A stretch of DNA of 64,000 nucleotides, taken from assembly GCA_947044365.1 (NCBI GenBank), contig OX345648.1, forward strand, positions 3,104,096-3,168,095. Direction: 5' to 3'. The notes under the pieces are model-generated. The model was not told the DNA's origin, did no database searches, and saw only the letters and a list, made by a program, of their open reading frames with translations. The stretch is from Petrosia ficiformis. Taxonomy: Eukaryota > Porifera > Demospongiae > Haplosclerida > Petrosiidae. The translations under genes were made by a program, and so were the position numbers. Of the stretch, positions 1 to 35,443 are shown one piece after another (position 1 is the first letter of the stretch; each line of letters starts with the position of its first letter).

Positions 1-339
1 TGGTATTTCTCCCAAAAATCCTTAGAATATTGCATTTGTTTTCTAAATGTACAGAGAGCCTTCAAACATTTACAACTACCGTAAGGGTACAAATTTTTGA
101 GGGGGATTTAATTTTCGTTACTTTCGTATGCTACAAATATGCAATCAAGGAAAATTTTACTCTACCCCTTTTGCCATTTACACACGCGCAGATTATAACG
201 AGCCTCATAATCAAGAAGGCACTGTTTAAGTACTTCAGTCCAGCTGATCCATTATCTTCTTCAAACTTGGTTTTGATCATAACTATTAAAAAGGTAAATA
301 GCAAAGTCCTAAACAATAAGGAGAGAGGACAAAAGAGAG
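1..339. other. unassigned AT-rich stretch
   Basis: I see no recognisable exon, TIR or repeat family here. Short open frames exist on both strands but show no domain and no splice signals tied to a neighbour. Confidence 0.4.
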
Positions 340-739
340 GTGAATACCTCAAGTTATATGAAGAGGGGAAAGCCATCGTCGGAAAATAATACTAGTGAGC
401 ATGGTGTTGCGAGAGCTGTGCAACATTTTAAGACGAAGAATTTGAAAGCTAGTAATGACATCTGTTTGAGAAAGTTACTTGTATCAATGATAAGTAGAGG
501 AGCACCAGTAGGAACAAGTATCATCATCAGTGTAGGGCATGGAATAATGCTTAAATGTGATAGATCTTCACTAGAAGAATTTGGTGATACAGTTCAGCTT
601 AATAAAGAGTGGTCTAAAAGCGTATTAAGGAGAATGGGCATTACAAAAAGAAGGGCCAATTCCAAAGCAAAAATTTTACCTGGAACCATCATAGAGATAA
701 AAGAACAATACCTAATGGGCATTAGGTATTGTTCTTTTA
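340..739 (+). pseudogene. Jerky/CENP-B-like transposase, N-terminal fragment
   Basis: The frame resembles the N-terminal part of Jerky/CENP-B-type (DDE_1) transposases: an alternation of 'EHGVARAVQHFKTKN', a glycine/alanine-rich helix block and 'LEEFGDTVQLNKEWSKSVL' followed by 'RRMGITKRRANSKAK', matching the HTH block just before the catalytic core. The same block occurs in the longer element near 62.45-63.72 kb ('LKEYGGHLDLGKKWAQS'), so the two support each other. The DDE catalytic domain is absent. Homology ends at a perfect 20-bp hairpin (698-739), which also ends the open frame soon after. No TIRs were found. It is a dead fragment; the exact family (pogo, Jerky or Tigger-like) is not resolved. 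Confidence 0.6.
698..739. repeat. perfect hairpin, 20-bp arms and 2-nt loop
   Basis: The arm at 698-717 (starting TAAAAGAACAATACC) is the exact reverse complement of 720-739, with GG between. It sits exactly where transposase homology stops, as if the end had been copied back on itself. Confidence 0.9.
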
Positions 740-859
740 GCTTATCATTGTGCCATACATAGCTCAAATGCGATAAGAACTCAAAACTAAGTGATGATCA
801 TCCTGCTCTTGTTCTGTTTGAAGTTTTCAAAGGCCATTGCACTGATGAAATTTTCAAGT

Positions 860-1376
860 TATTAGACATCTTGTATGTTATAGTCCTCCTACCCAATACT
901 ACAGACAGACTCCAGCCAGTGTTCTCGCCAGGATTTTCATATTTGGTGGTGCCACCCATGCTTTTAATGATCTTCAAAGTTGAGTTTACTTGATTGTTTA
1001 AACAATGTGGTTTGTAGGTTGGGTAGTAATATCATGTGGTTTCATGGTAATTAAGTATAACAATGCTTGGTGGTGCAAAATTAAAATTTGAACCTCTGTT
1101 GGTGGTGCAGACAGTAATATTGGTGGTACAACACCACCACAAAAAGGCCTAATGAGAACACTGTCCCACAGTATATATTAGTTTTCATTCCATTTCATTT
1201 CCAGCTTCGAAAACCCAATCTTTCATACACTAAAGAGGAAGAACGCTTTCTAACTAAAGGTGTAAGTAAATTAGGCCGTCGATGGAAACACATCTTATCA
1301 GCATATCCATTTCAAGAAGGTCGCACTGCCACGAGTCTCCAAGACTACTCAGAAGAAGAGGGAAGTAGAGTTACTT
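860..1376 (+). pseudogene. telobox-Myb family, orphan exon 2 with part of its intron
   Basis: The + strand carries the family intron (from about 870, with the 'ggtggtgc' stretches shared with other copies) and then exon 2 from the CAG acceptor at 1202-1204. The Myb part reads 'LRKPNLSYTKEEERFL' and 'GRRWKHILSAYPFQEGRT'. The telobox, which reads SLKDKYRKL in good copies, is destroyed by a small deletion ('SLQDYSEEE'), and a stop follows at 1366-1368. No exon 1 lies upstream on this strand, so this is a solitary 3' half in the orientation opposite to the exon 1 copy at 1748-2229. Confidence 0.65.
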
Positions 1377-1747
1377 TTATTTTGATGTTCCAGTATAAAT
1401 GTATAAAATTATACCTCTAATTAATTACATAACCACACCCTTTACCACACTTAACTTAGCTTGCTGAAAAAAAGATGTCTTAAGAAAGCCATTGATGTAA
1501 ACTTTATGCTTTGCTAACAGCAGGAAGACAGCAAGGCCTGCTGTGGGAGTACATAGTGTTAGTGAGAGCCCTCTCAAGAGAGCTCTAACTATTATTACAT
1601 AGTAACTGTACCAAGGTGTACCACAGACTTCCATGTACATATACATGAATTACAGTAACTAAGCAAATCTTTGCATATGGCAACAGTACATAGTTCTATT
1701 GACAAGTTTGGTATACATACAAGTGTGAACACATTATGTATACTTAC

Positions 1748-2229
1748 CTTCTTGATACCAGGGGTAGCAATTATCATGATGCGGATTGTTCATTACAACA
1801 AGTTTCAGTATGTGACAGGTGTTCATCTCCCTCATCATCATGAGAGGGCAAAAGAGGAGAACTATGCTGTAAATTTGTAGAATTGCCCTCCATTCTCTCT
1901 GCGGTCAAATTCTTGCACAACTTTTCCACTTCCTGCAGTCGCTTCTCCATTGCCTCTGTCTTGTCTATTAATTCTTTCACAACATGTGTCAGGTCCAACT
2001 GTGTAGATGGTCTATCATCATGTACATGTGTCAGGTCCAACTGTGTAGATGGGCTATCATCATGTACATAAGTCAGGTCCAACTGTGTAGATGGGCTATC
2101 ATCATGTACATGAGTCAGGTCCAACTGTGTAGATGGGCTATCAGGTTTAAAATGCTGCTCCTCTGTTATTTCTGTTTCTCGGTGTATCTCTCCAATTCCA
2201 CAAAGTGCTTTCAAAATCTTAAACGCCAT
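1748..2229 (-). pseudogene. telobox-Myb family, exon 1 with four 14-aa repeats
   Basis: It starts at ATG 2229 (MAFKILKALCGIGEIH), followed by an acidic stretch, four copies of a 14-residue unit (HDDSPSTQLDLTHV), a coiled coil (VKELIDKTEAMEKRLQEVEK) and a Ser/Asp/Glu-rich linker. An 11-base deletion near 1775 relative to other copies puts a stop before the family donor site. The splice donor (GTAAGT, complement ending at 1747) is intact, but no exon 2 follows on this strand; the nearest exon 2 lies inverted at 1205. Non-functional as it stands. Confidence 0.65.
1986..2153. repeat. coding minisatellite, 42 bp x 4
   Basis: Four tandem 42-bp units starting at 1986, 2028, 2070 and 2112. Each encodes one 14-residue repeat on the minus strand and stays in frame. 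The same unit occurs once in the 3.4-kb, 53.4-kb and 46.6-kb copies and about twice in the 38.6-kb copy. Confidence 0.9.
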
Positions 2230-2474
2230 ATCCTAGTTGATGTACCCAAAATGATAAGTGAACCGAAGATACCGCTCGCTTTTTTAAAACGGTCGACGGA
2301 ACAGGAATGTCGTTGAGGCTCGCCCCCAATTATGCCACGTGTTCTCCTGTTTACAAACCATTATTTCCACCGCCAGTGAATAATTTATTTATTAATAAGG
2401 AACGCATAAATAAAATATATAAGATAATGGTTTATTTTATCGAAAATAAAGTCAATAATATATAGTGGGTAACA

Positions 2475-3531
2475 CTACTTGCCCCTTCTTTTTTTTAGTT
2501 TTCTGTATTTGTCTTTCAGGCTGCAGGCAGTGCGACCTTCTTGAAATGGGTATTTCTTTAAGATGTCTTTCCATTGATGGCCCCATTTACCAACACCTTC
2601 AGTTAGAAACTGTTCTTCTTCTTTCGTGAATGCAAGATTGGTTTTTCGAAGCTGGAAACGAAATGGAATGAGAACTAATATATACTGTGGGACAGTGTTA
2701 TCACTAGGCCTTTCTGTGGTGGTGTTGTACCACCAATATTATTGTCTGCACTACCAACAGAGGTTCAAATTTTAATTTTGCACCACCAAGCATTGTTATA
2801 CTTAATTACCATGAAACCGCATGATATTATTATCCAACCTAAAAACCACATTATTTAAACAATCAAGATACATCATTTCATTATTTATTTAAAAGCTAAA
2901 CCAAATATGTAAATCCTGGCTAGAACACTGCTGTGGGAGTACATAGTGTTAGTGAGAGCCCTCTCAAGAGAGCTCTAACTATTATTACATAGTAACTGTA
3001 CCAAGGTGTACCACAGACTTCCATGTACATATACAGTAACTAAGCAAATCTTTGCATATGGCAACAGTACATAGTTCTATTGACAAGTTTGGTATACATG
3101 CAAGTGTGAACACATTATGTATACTTACCTTTACCTTCTTGATACCAGGGGTAGCAATTATCATTGGAGTAATATGTGATGTTGATGAAGTGCTTTGGTC
3201 ACAACTGGTTCTTTCAGTCTGTTCATCTCCCTCATCATCATTACGAGAGGGCAAAAGATTAGAACTACGCTGTGGATTGCCCTCCATTCTCTCTGTGCTG
3301 ATTTTTTTTGCACAATGTTTCGACTTCATGTAGTCGCTTCTCCAAATGCGCTGTCTTGTCTCTTAATTCTTTCACAACCTTCACAATGTCATAAGGGCTA
3401 TCATCATGTACATGAGTCAGGTCCAACTGTGTAGATAGGCTATCAGGTTTAACTTGCTGCTCCTCCGTCATTTCTGTTTCCTGGTGTATCTCTTCAATTC
3501 CACAAAGTGCTTTCAAAATCTGAAAAGCCAT
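2475..3531 (-). pseudogene. telobox-Myb family gene, copy 2 (one-base frameshift)
   Basis: Two exons on the minus strand. Exon 1 (3129-3531) starts MAFQILKALCGIEEIH, has one 14-aa repeat, a coiled coil (VKELRDKTAHLEKRLHEVE) and ends GIKKVK before a GTAAGT donor. Exon 2 (2475-2651) follows a pyrimidine-rich CAG acceptor and is open: LRKTNLAFTKEEEQFL ... SLKDKYRKLKKRRGK, stop. This is a single Myb repeat with a telobox-like end, as in TRF1/TRF2-type telomere proteins (family knowledge). Against the nearly identical copy at 52.6-53.5 kb, a T run near 3301 has one extra T (8 versus 7), which shifts the frame in the coiled coil. It may be a true mutation or a homopolymer error. It shares a 210-bp divergent promoter with QRSL1. 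Confidence 0.7.
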
Positions 3532-3741
3532 ATCGTAGTTGATGTATTAAAAGAACCCAAAATGATAAGTGAACGGAAGATACCGCTTTTTTAAAACGGT
3601 AAGAAGTCGTATCTATATCGACGGAATGTCGTTGAGGCTCGCCCCAATTATGTCTACGTGTTCTCTCTTGTTTACAAACTATTATTTCTACCGCCAGTGA
3701 ATATGCATGTCCCCAGACCCTCCGCCTCTGTCTAGCTAAGC
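3532..3741. promoter_or_regulatory. divergent promoter between telobox-Myb and QRSL1
   Basis: Only 210 bp separate the ATG of the minus-strand Myb gene (3531) from the ATG of QRSL1 (3742). The same spacing and sequence recur in copy R (53476-53685). No clear TATA box is positioned; a bidirectional promoter is inferred from the arrangement. Confidence 0.5.
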
Positions 3742-3895
3742 ATGGCGGTGATTAGAGGCAGCTATGATGTTCTGCTTAACTTTCAAGTGAACGTACGTCT
3801 AATGACAGAGTTAAAACACCTCAATGCGTTTGTTAGGAATACTGTTAGTGTGGGAGAGAAAGAACTAAGTGAATCAGTATATAGGAAGAAAAGAG
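3742..3895 (+). CDS. QRSL1: QRSL1 copy P exon 1
   Basis: ATG to a GTAATT donor, 154 nt, phase 1 at the end. It encodes MAVIRGSYDVLL ... LKHLNAFVRN ... ELSESVYRKKR, typical of the helical GatA N-terminus. Copy R has an in-frame 12-nt deletion here. Confidence 0.8.
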
Positions 3896-4543
3896 GTAAT
3901 TATAGTTATAATAATAATTATATATAGCGTTTCAGGTAGGGGAAATGCATGTATAGAAGTTTGTCTCAAGTTACCCGAACACATACTTGTCCTTGAGACA
4001 CATGCCCGGAAAGACTGTTACTAGTCTCGTGTAGTCTCGTTCCCAGACTCCCCACTTTTTGTCCTGAGTATGGAATGTGACACAGGTGTTGGTATGCATG
4101 TTTGAAATCATAGATATCATTTTTTTAATGGAAGATCCAAAGCAAATTGTTTCATTACCCGAGTTGTGATGCTTGCCAGGAATTTCTTCGACAGAAAGAG
4201 TTGTGATAATCGTAACATCCTGTGTTAAACATGGCCGCTAGTTTTGATTGGTGTTTGTGTCAAGATATTCATTCCACATAATGACCATCATGGAAGAAAG
4301 AAACTTTATGGTTCAAGCTGTGTAGACATAAAGAAAATATTAGCAAAATAAGCAGTGAGATTTAGAGATTCAAATGCCTGCCTATATTTGGTACAGATGT
4401 GAAACTGAATAATTATTGATTAATGTTCAAAAACTGGAATCAAAAATCAATATACTTACTGCAAGACAAATTATCGAACTGCACTAAGTATGTTCCAATG
4501 TAGATTACATCATACCAATAGTGAGCTTGTAAAGGCTAACTAC

Positions 4544-4745
4544 CTTTAAATACATATCCATAAATAACTGACTTGCCATAACCTGTTGGCAGGGAAACAA
4601 AAGTATCATTCCACTGTATGATTGAAGGTATAGTGTCTGTCTGCTTGTCTTTTAACTTGTCAATATGCAACAGTTTCACATTCTCTACTATAATCTTGCT
4701 CACATCAATTTTAATTAAAGTCTGCAGCCAGCTACTTATTTTCAC
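4544..4745 (-). pseudogene. RecQ-like helicase first-exon fragment
   Basis: On the minus strand, an ATG-started frame ends in a GTAGTT donor. It contains LKDKQTDTIPSIIQWNDTF and then SLPTGYGKSVIY, the RecQ-type motif 0/I region with a Walker A (GYGKS). No downstream helicase exons (DEAH, motif IV-VI) are seen at lower coordinates, so this is an isolated fragment in QRSL1 intron 1. It is repeated almost unchanged in copy R at 54478-54679. Many such fragments would be expected if the family spreads with the segment; function is unlikely. Confidence 0.6.
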
Positions 4746-5817
4746 ACGTTCATACCACGCCCATCTGCAGACGTCTTTTACAACTCAGCTATGCGAGTTT
4801 GGCCAGACTGTTTTTCTGTGTGGTGTGTAAGAGTCTGGCTTGCAAGACAACAGTTTTCTGCTGGATTAAACTACGTCTAATTTTCTGTTAGAGTGACTAC
4901 TATCGGAGGTACAGTGGTGTTCAAGTGGGTGTTAACAATGGAAAAACCTTCAAACACTCGCCTTGCTGTCTTCCTGCAACTAACAAAGGATAATGTTTGC
5001 ATCTGGCTTTCTGGCAGCTCTTCTTTCCAGCAGTGTAAGTTTGAATCAAGAGTCTTGTAAAGTTCAACAGTAATAGAGCTGAAATAATTGCTCCATCTAA
5101 CCAACTAACATCTAACTTGAACACCGCTGTACTTCCAGTGGTTCTACATACAATAACTGTATAACAGACCCTCCTTTCTCGTTTCAAGTGGGAGGTGCTG
5201 GCTACGCAAGACTACCCAAGATAGGAATGCAGTAGTGTATGAAATCATTAGCAACTTAACAATGACTGTAGGTAAAAATCTTGTTCAAATTTAATTTCTA
5301 CTCTACTCTTCCTACACTGTGGTTCAGTGATCGTGCCAACACTTCATTCCTGCTTCTGTTTCAAGCATCTATAACTTGAATTAACTTCATCTTTAAACAC
5401 ACGAGAACTGAAACCTTGGTGATTTATTTTTATACTTTTTTTATAATTATGTTTATGCACCCGGTTATTATGTAATCTTCCCAAATGCTGTATTTTCTTG
5501 CTCAAATATATATTATGTGCATGCTTATAATGTGCAGAGTTTTTGTTGACAAAGTATTGCATATAAACTGTGAATGAGTAGCATTGAGTATGTTCCAATA
5601 TTGTCTTGTCAGCATTCAGTGCATTTAGCTGCTTAGGCTTTTTACCGTTGTAGCCAATCTTCACTCTTGCTTCATGAGTAGTAATTTCTTCTCAAACTAG
5701 CACATAAGCCAGGTTTGTAGTGAGGAAGCAAGTTGAAATTTATTTGGATTTGCCCTACACACTTTTTTGCATGAACAATGTTTTGTGTGAATTCAATAAT
5801 GTTTCTATATTATTTAG
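4746..5817. other. QRSL1 intron 1, conserved unassigned open frames
   Basis: Minus-strand frames at 4877-5104 and 5344-5664 remain open in copies P and R with few residue changes. The first contains CRKTARRVFEG; related DNA (the 'tgtcttcctgc' block) recurs near 1500 and 37255, so it is a repeat relic. The second (106 codons, Lys/His/Asn-rich) matches no family I know. Conservation may only reflect recent duplication. Confidence 0.35.
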
Positions 5818-5916
5818 GATATAACCTCAGTGATATTGATGGTCTGACATTTGCTGTTAAAGATAACTTGTGTACTAAGGATATAAAAACCACTTTTTCA
5901 TCGGAGTTTCTAAGAA
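5818..5916 (+). CDS. QRSL1: QRSL1 copy P exon 2 (catalytic Lys)
   Basis: TTTAG acceptor, 99 nt, donor GTAATT. It encodes GYNLSDIDGLTFAVKDNLC; the Lys of VKDN is the amidase-signature catalytic lysine. Confidence 0.88.
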
Positions 5917-6502
5917 GTAATTGAATTATACTCTACCTGAAATGAATTATTGCCTATGGGGAGGGGGCGAATAGATGAGGAGATGAATTGAAAAACTCAT
6001 TTTCCTGGTTTAGTTATGTATATGGGATCATAATTAGTTTCACCAATGTTCAGCAATCATTTCATTAATAGCCCAATGACATTACATGATTTACATTGTA
6101 TCAGGTTCTCACTATGCTCCTGTAGCAGGGTGCTGCACCCTTCTATTAGCTGCCAGCACCCTTCTTTAAATATCTTTTATAAAGGAAACTGATAATGCAT
6201 GGTGATACTGATATGATAAAATCTGCCAAAATCCTTTAGAATCATGCTGTCTTTCTTCAGCATGAGTCATTTTTGACCTTTGCCTTATTTTTTGGAGGGA
6301 TTCTTATACTCATGTACATAGATGGGCATATGTATAATGACTCATGAATGACTCATGAATAATCTATAATGATTTATTTTGCACCCTTCGATTTGAAAAT
6401 CCTGGTGAGAATTCTGCATTGTATAACTAAATAATTTATAATTATTATTATACTTGTTTACAGTATAATTAAACTGAACTTTATTGTGTTGTATTTCTAT
6501 AG

Positions 6503-6596
6503 ATTACACCCCTTATACTGCTAGTGTGGTTCAATCACTGCAGTCATCAGGTGCTATTATGATGGGTAAAACTAATATGGATGAATTTAGAATGGG
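6503..6596 (+). CDS. QRSL1: QRSL1 copy P exon 3
   Basis: 94 nt between TATAG and GTAATT, encoding [20 protein letters not shown] and [11 protein letters not shown], the conserved GKTN-DEF-MG block of GatA. This exon is almost wholly deleted in copy R. Confidence 0.88.
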
Positions 6597-6792
6597 GTAA
6601 TTCTTCTACCTGTGTTAAATTTATTCTAAAAGGCATAGAAATGTCAGGGTTTTGCTATCATAGACAGTAGTTCCAATATTGCAATAACTGCAGGTCACTA
6701 TTAGGCAATAATTGCAAAACTTAAATTTGAATTTTGCACAACCCTAGTACGAGTTCAAAAGTACTTACCCATGTCTGATATCCTGTAACCTA

Positions 6793-7002
6793 CAGTATAT
6801 GTCAATAAAAAGTCACCATACAGTACAGTAATTACTCAGTAGTTTCATTATCACACTACAGTAGTTTAACAGTAGTTTTAACAGTAATTGGTGTACTTGT
6901 CAATTCAACACCACAGTAGTGAGACAGTAATTACTATACTATACTGACAGTAGAACTAAGGTAATTACTGCTACTGTATGGTGACATTTTATTGACATAC
7001 TG
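6793..7002. mobile_element. Tc1/mariner-type MITE
   Basis: Imperfect 31-bp terminal inverted repeats beginning CAGTATATGTCAATAAAA and ending TTTTATTGACATACTG, flanked on both sides by TA as expected for a Tc1/mariner target duplication. 210 bp, no coding capacity; it lies in QRSL1 intron 3. Confidence 0.75.
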
Positions 7003-7356
7003 TATTTGTTGTTTGAGTTGTTGATCCTGTAAATAGTTATGCATGTATGTATTTGCATGTGTGCTTGTATTAATGTTCACTGTACTCACTGAAATCCTGC
7101 CGGATATTTAAATCCCTGAGTAAAATACACTAAGGGACAGGCACTTCTGGAACTCCAGACTTGGAAAGACACTCCTCTCTAATGTGGGAACTAAATTAGC
7201 TCATTAGCATAGTCAAATGCTATATTAGATTCCAACTTCACTGTTTATGGCATAGCTATTCAAGTCTGTAGATACTATAAAAGTATAATGAATATAACTG
7301 CTTTTGATCATGAACAACAAAACAATTTGTGGATTATATCAACTTTTAATTTCTAG

Positions 7357-7509
7357 ATCTACAAATCTCCATAGTTGTCATGGTCCAGTTAGAAACCCTT
7401 GGTCTTCCTCACATACCGTTACTGGTATTGATTCAAATGATGATAGGGTAGTCAGTGGAGGAAGTTCTGGAGGAAGTGCTGTTGCTGTAGCATCTGGAAT
7501 GGTCGACTT
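7357..7509 (+). CDS. QRSL1: QRSL1 copy P exon 4 (SGGSSGGS motif)
   Basis: Acceptor TTCTAG, 153 nt, donor GTAAGT. It carries STNLHSCHGPVRNPW and the glycine/serine-rich SGGSSGGSAVAVASG with the cis-serine of the Ser-cisSer-Lys triad. Confidence 0.9.
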
Positions 7510-7686
7510 GTAAGTGACTGATTAGTATGTTTGAATGTAGTAGTTAGTCTTTGAAATGTAAACTTGACAATGAGGCATTAATGTTTCAAACCAGTCACTC
7601 ACTGCACCATCTTTTTCAAATAGTGGTGGAAATTAGCACACTAAAAATAGTATTTATTTGATTAATAATTTATCGTTTTGTATTAG

Positions 7687-7990
7687 TGCATTAGGGTCAG
7701 ACACTGGAGGGTCAGTTCGAATTCCAGCATCATTCTGTGGTACTGTGGGTCTCAAACCTACATATGGTCGTGTTTCTCGCTATGGATTAATACCACTGGC
7801 CAGTTCAATGGACACTATTGGTGTATTTTCGTTGTCTACACTTACAGCAGCTAGTGTGTTCGATATTATCAATGGTTGGGATATGAAGGACTCTACAACT
7901 AATCGAATGAAACACAAACCATGTTCTAAGGGACTTCAAGTGCATGATGTCAAACAATTATTAGCAGACATTAAGATTGGTATGTTAAGG
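7687..7990 (+). CDS. QRSL1: QRSL1 copy P exon 5 (nucleophile Ser)
   Basis: 304 nt. It encodes [38 protein letters not shown] and MDTIG, the best-conserved GatA core, including the acyl-enzyme serine. Donor GTAAGA. Confidence 0.92.
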
Positions 7991-8661
7991 GTAAGAATAT
8001 TTTCAGTGTATTAACTGCATGTTCGATAGGACTATACACTATATTCATTATTCATCTATCTGCTCTTTTCTTAATTTGTCCATGAATTTTGTTCATCGAT
8101 ATCAATATGTCGATCTGTTTATTAATATAATGACCATCCACATTTTCATGAGCTGGGACAAAATCGAAAACTACACTGTATAGCAGGAAAATTTGGCAAG
8201 GAATATAATTTGGTGATTTGGTGAATCATGAAGAAATTGCCAAATTACCAACTTTTACATGTATAGCTCCACCCATTAAAGGTGTGGCCAACCAGCACAT
8301 GTCCAAAAGATAGTGTAGATATGAGACAAGCAGCCGAAATTTCCTTGTGTATGTTTCACAGCCACAGCATAACGATATTCAGTATTGCTATATTATAGTT
8401 TAGTTGTCTTCCAACAGTGTGGCTCCAAATCTCCTTGTGCACATGAAATCCCTGAATACAGCTTCCCACCTGAAATGTCTCCATTATTGAAGTGTGTCAA
8501 GATTATGTCATTAATTAATTTTAATTATAGAAACAATGAAACGACGGAACTGCCAAATTTAATATTCACCAATATTTATTTCGAACTGTTTTTGGTGATT
8601 TAATGACCACCACATTTTCCCACTATAGCATATTATGTTAATTTGTTTGATACATTTTTAG

Positions 8662-9329
8662 TAGGGCTGGGATGATTAATCGATTAATCGATTAATCAAT
8701 CGATATTGAAAATTCTTTTGATTATCGATTATAAGCAGGGGCGTGTTCAGTTTGTTATTAATAGTTATAATTTTATACAAAAGTATTAAGGCAACATTCT
8801 TTTCCTCTGTCATCCAAACAAATACTGTCCATTAGATTATTCTCGATGGATAAAAGTGTGATATCTGTGAGTCTCTTCTCAGTCATTATTGTTCTCAAAT
8901 AAGTTTTAATTCTTGGAAAACAATCGCTCACATTACAACGTGGTTTGGTTATTACAACGTGGTTAATGGTTATTACAAGTATGCATAATTATTAATTATG
9001 AATATAATTATTATACAAAACAATTAATAATGAATATAATTATCAATTATCAGTTTGATCATTGATGCCCGGGCTCAGATACGCCACTGATTATAAGTCT
9101 GTGATATCGATTTTGCTAATTATTCCAAACAACATAATTTTCAAGCATGTGACAGCAAATAATGTACAATATGGAAGTGATAGGAAGCCTTTTTGATCAT
9201 CAAATGGTAGGAGTTTCCTGTATTAATTGACTTAATTGGCCTAATTACTTCCACTAATTTTAATCGATTATCAATCGACTTGGAGTTAGCGATAATCGAA
9301 TACAGAATCTCAGCCAATTCCCAGCCCTA
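8662..9329. mobile_element. hAT-type MITE (TAGGGCTGGG family) carrying a nested insertion
   Basis: TIRs TAGGGCTGGGA / TCCCAGCCCTA with a perfect 8-bp duplication ATTTTTAG at 8654-8661 and 9330-9337. The interior is rich in ATTAATCGATT repeats. Copy R has the empty site near 58000 and copy Q a filled one at 41234, which confirms the boundaries. A second element (8736-9089) is inserted inside it. Confidence 0.85.
8736..9089 (-). mobile_element. nested hAT element with transposase C-terminal relic
   Basis: TIRs CAGGGGCGTG / TACGCCACTG and a perfect 8-bp duplication ATTATAAG (8728-8735, 9090-9097). Copy Q has the uninterrupted site. On the minus strand the interior still reads like a hAT (ZMYM/TTF-type) C-terminus: a helix ending in KTYLRTIMTEKRLTDITLLS and then IENNLMDSI. 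It is a 354-bp internally deleted derivative. Confidence 0.82.
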
Positions 9330-9706
9330 ATTTTTAGTGCTTAAATTGTTCATTCAAAGTTGTATTGGTCATCTGGATGTGTTGTGGAATTAGTGTTGTA
9401 ATAGTAAACTAAAACTAGAACCCCTTTTAGTTAATCAATATTACTTTTAGTTAACTAACTATATTTTGTTATGATTAAAGTAATGTAAAACTAAAAAACT
9501 AAAGCAATACTACATGGAAAACTTGTACTAATTCCAGTGGGACTACCTGCTAACTCTTGCTGATTTAATTTACACTAACGTTGCCACTCCAGAGTGGCAC
9601 CAATATTTCAATCATTTTACCAACTCATCTACTCTACACTACAGGGTTTTGCACTGCTTAATCCAATCTTATAATATTCATTATCCCTTTCTTTTCTACA
9701 ACACAG

Positions 9707-9902
9707 GACTGCACCATACCTCAACTTAGTCTTCATTACAAATCTTTATGGCTGTCTATTGCTGATAAATTAAGCAATTCAGGGACTGCATTAGTTAGTG
9801 ATGTTTCTCTCCCTCATTTCAAGTCTGGTGTGCCGTGCTATAATGTCATTTGTGATGCTGAAGTAGCTTCTAATATGTCGAAGTACTCAGGAGTTCAATT
9901 TA
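9707..9902 (+). CDS. QRSL1: QRSL1 copy P exon 6
   Basis: 196 nt after an ACACAG acceptor. It encodes LWLSIADKLSNSGTALVSDV, SLPHFKSGVPCYNVICDAE and VASNMSKYSGVQF, matching the GatA YxxI/SEVASNM segment. The last exonic base before GTTAGT is A instead of the G in copy R, which weakens the donor. Confidence 0.88.
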
Positions 9903-10046
9903 GTTAGTAGCATTGCCATGTGTGTATCACTAAATAAATGGAGCCATCTCCCATTCGACAAGCTGTTAAGGATGTGGTGTAGTTTTGTATTTATATTACA
10001 TGTATATGGAAAAACCAGATATTTTGGGGATCATATATTGCTTATT

Positions 10047-10211
10047 CCTGCTATTAGTGTACCAGTTGGTTTTTGCAAAGAAGGATTTCTCCTTAGGTTA
10101 CAAGTAATAGGAAGATGGATGGATGAAGTAGCTATGATGAAAGTGGCTAGAGCTATTGAATTGATAATAAATTCTTGCAAATACCAATATTTCGTCACTT
10201 ATTTAAACTAA
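10047..10211 (+). pseudogene. QRSL1: QRSL1 copy P last exon, 5' end deleted
   Basis: It encodes AISVPVGFCKEGFLLRLQVI and GRWMDEVAMMKVARAIELII, the GatA C-terminal helix. The acceptor and first codons present in Q and R (TTGCAG, GLP) are lost in the deletion. Unlike Q and R there is no stop after GFC. Confidence 0.7.
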
Positions 10212-10598
10212 AATTAACATTTTATTTTGCTTTGAACTGGATGTTAAATGCTTGGTGAGGCAATTTACACTGGGGACATTTGTACATTACTAATGAGATA
10301 TACTAGAACTGTTTCAGGGAGATGTTCTGCACTAAATTGATCTGTCTGAAGATACTATCGAAATACACATCTAGGGATAGAGAGAATCTACTCTGAACTG
10401 AGGAAAGTTCAGAGTTACTGTTTAATGTAAGATTTATAGTGTGTAGGACTGACTGTCCCATTTTATAATACCAAATATTATTCATATGCTATAGCTGAGT
10501 GAGAGTCTATGATATAATTAATACAAATTATTTGTGTCAAACTGATGAATCTTGTTTTTCATTATGAAACCACGGAACATTAATCATTGAACCAAATC

Positions 10599-35443
<24,845 letters not shown>

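Larger units (their letters stand above)
3742..10211 (+). pseudogene. QRSL1: QRSL1/GatA amidase, copy P (missing two exons)
   Basis: Subunit A of the glutamyl-tRNA(Gln) amidotransferase (GatCAB), the mitochondrial enzyme that turns Glu-tRNA(Gln) into Gln-tRNA(Gln). Exons: 3742-3895, 5818-5916, 6503-6596, 7357-7509, 7687-7990, 9707-9902, and a fused last exon about 10047-10211. Phases join correctly through the first five. All three amidase catalytic parts are visible: the Lys in FAVKDN, the serine-rich SGGSSGGSAVAVASG, and GSDTGGSVR with the nucleophile Ser. Compared with copies Q and R, about 1.2 kb is deleted near 10045, removing two exons (starting EYNDCGD and HYYEQALRVRQQ) and the last acceptor. 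The C-terminus continues openly as RLQVIGRWMDEVAMMKV. The ATG at 3742 is chosen because LKHLNAFVRN aligns with the GatA N-terminus. It is probably inactive as it stands. RecQ-like sequence and MITEs lie in its introns. Confidence 0.88.

Noticed and set aside
1883..2316. Plus-strand frames rich in VQLCRW repeats
   Set aside because: Antisense of the 42-bp coding minisatellite of the Myb exon 1.
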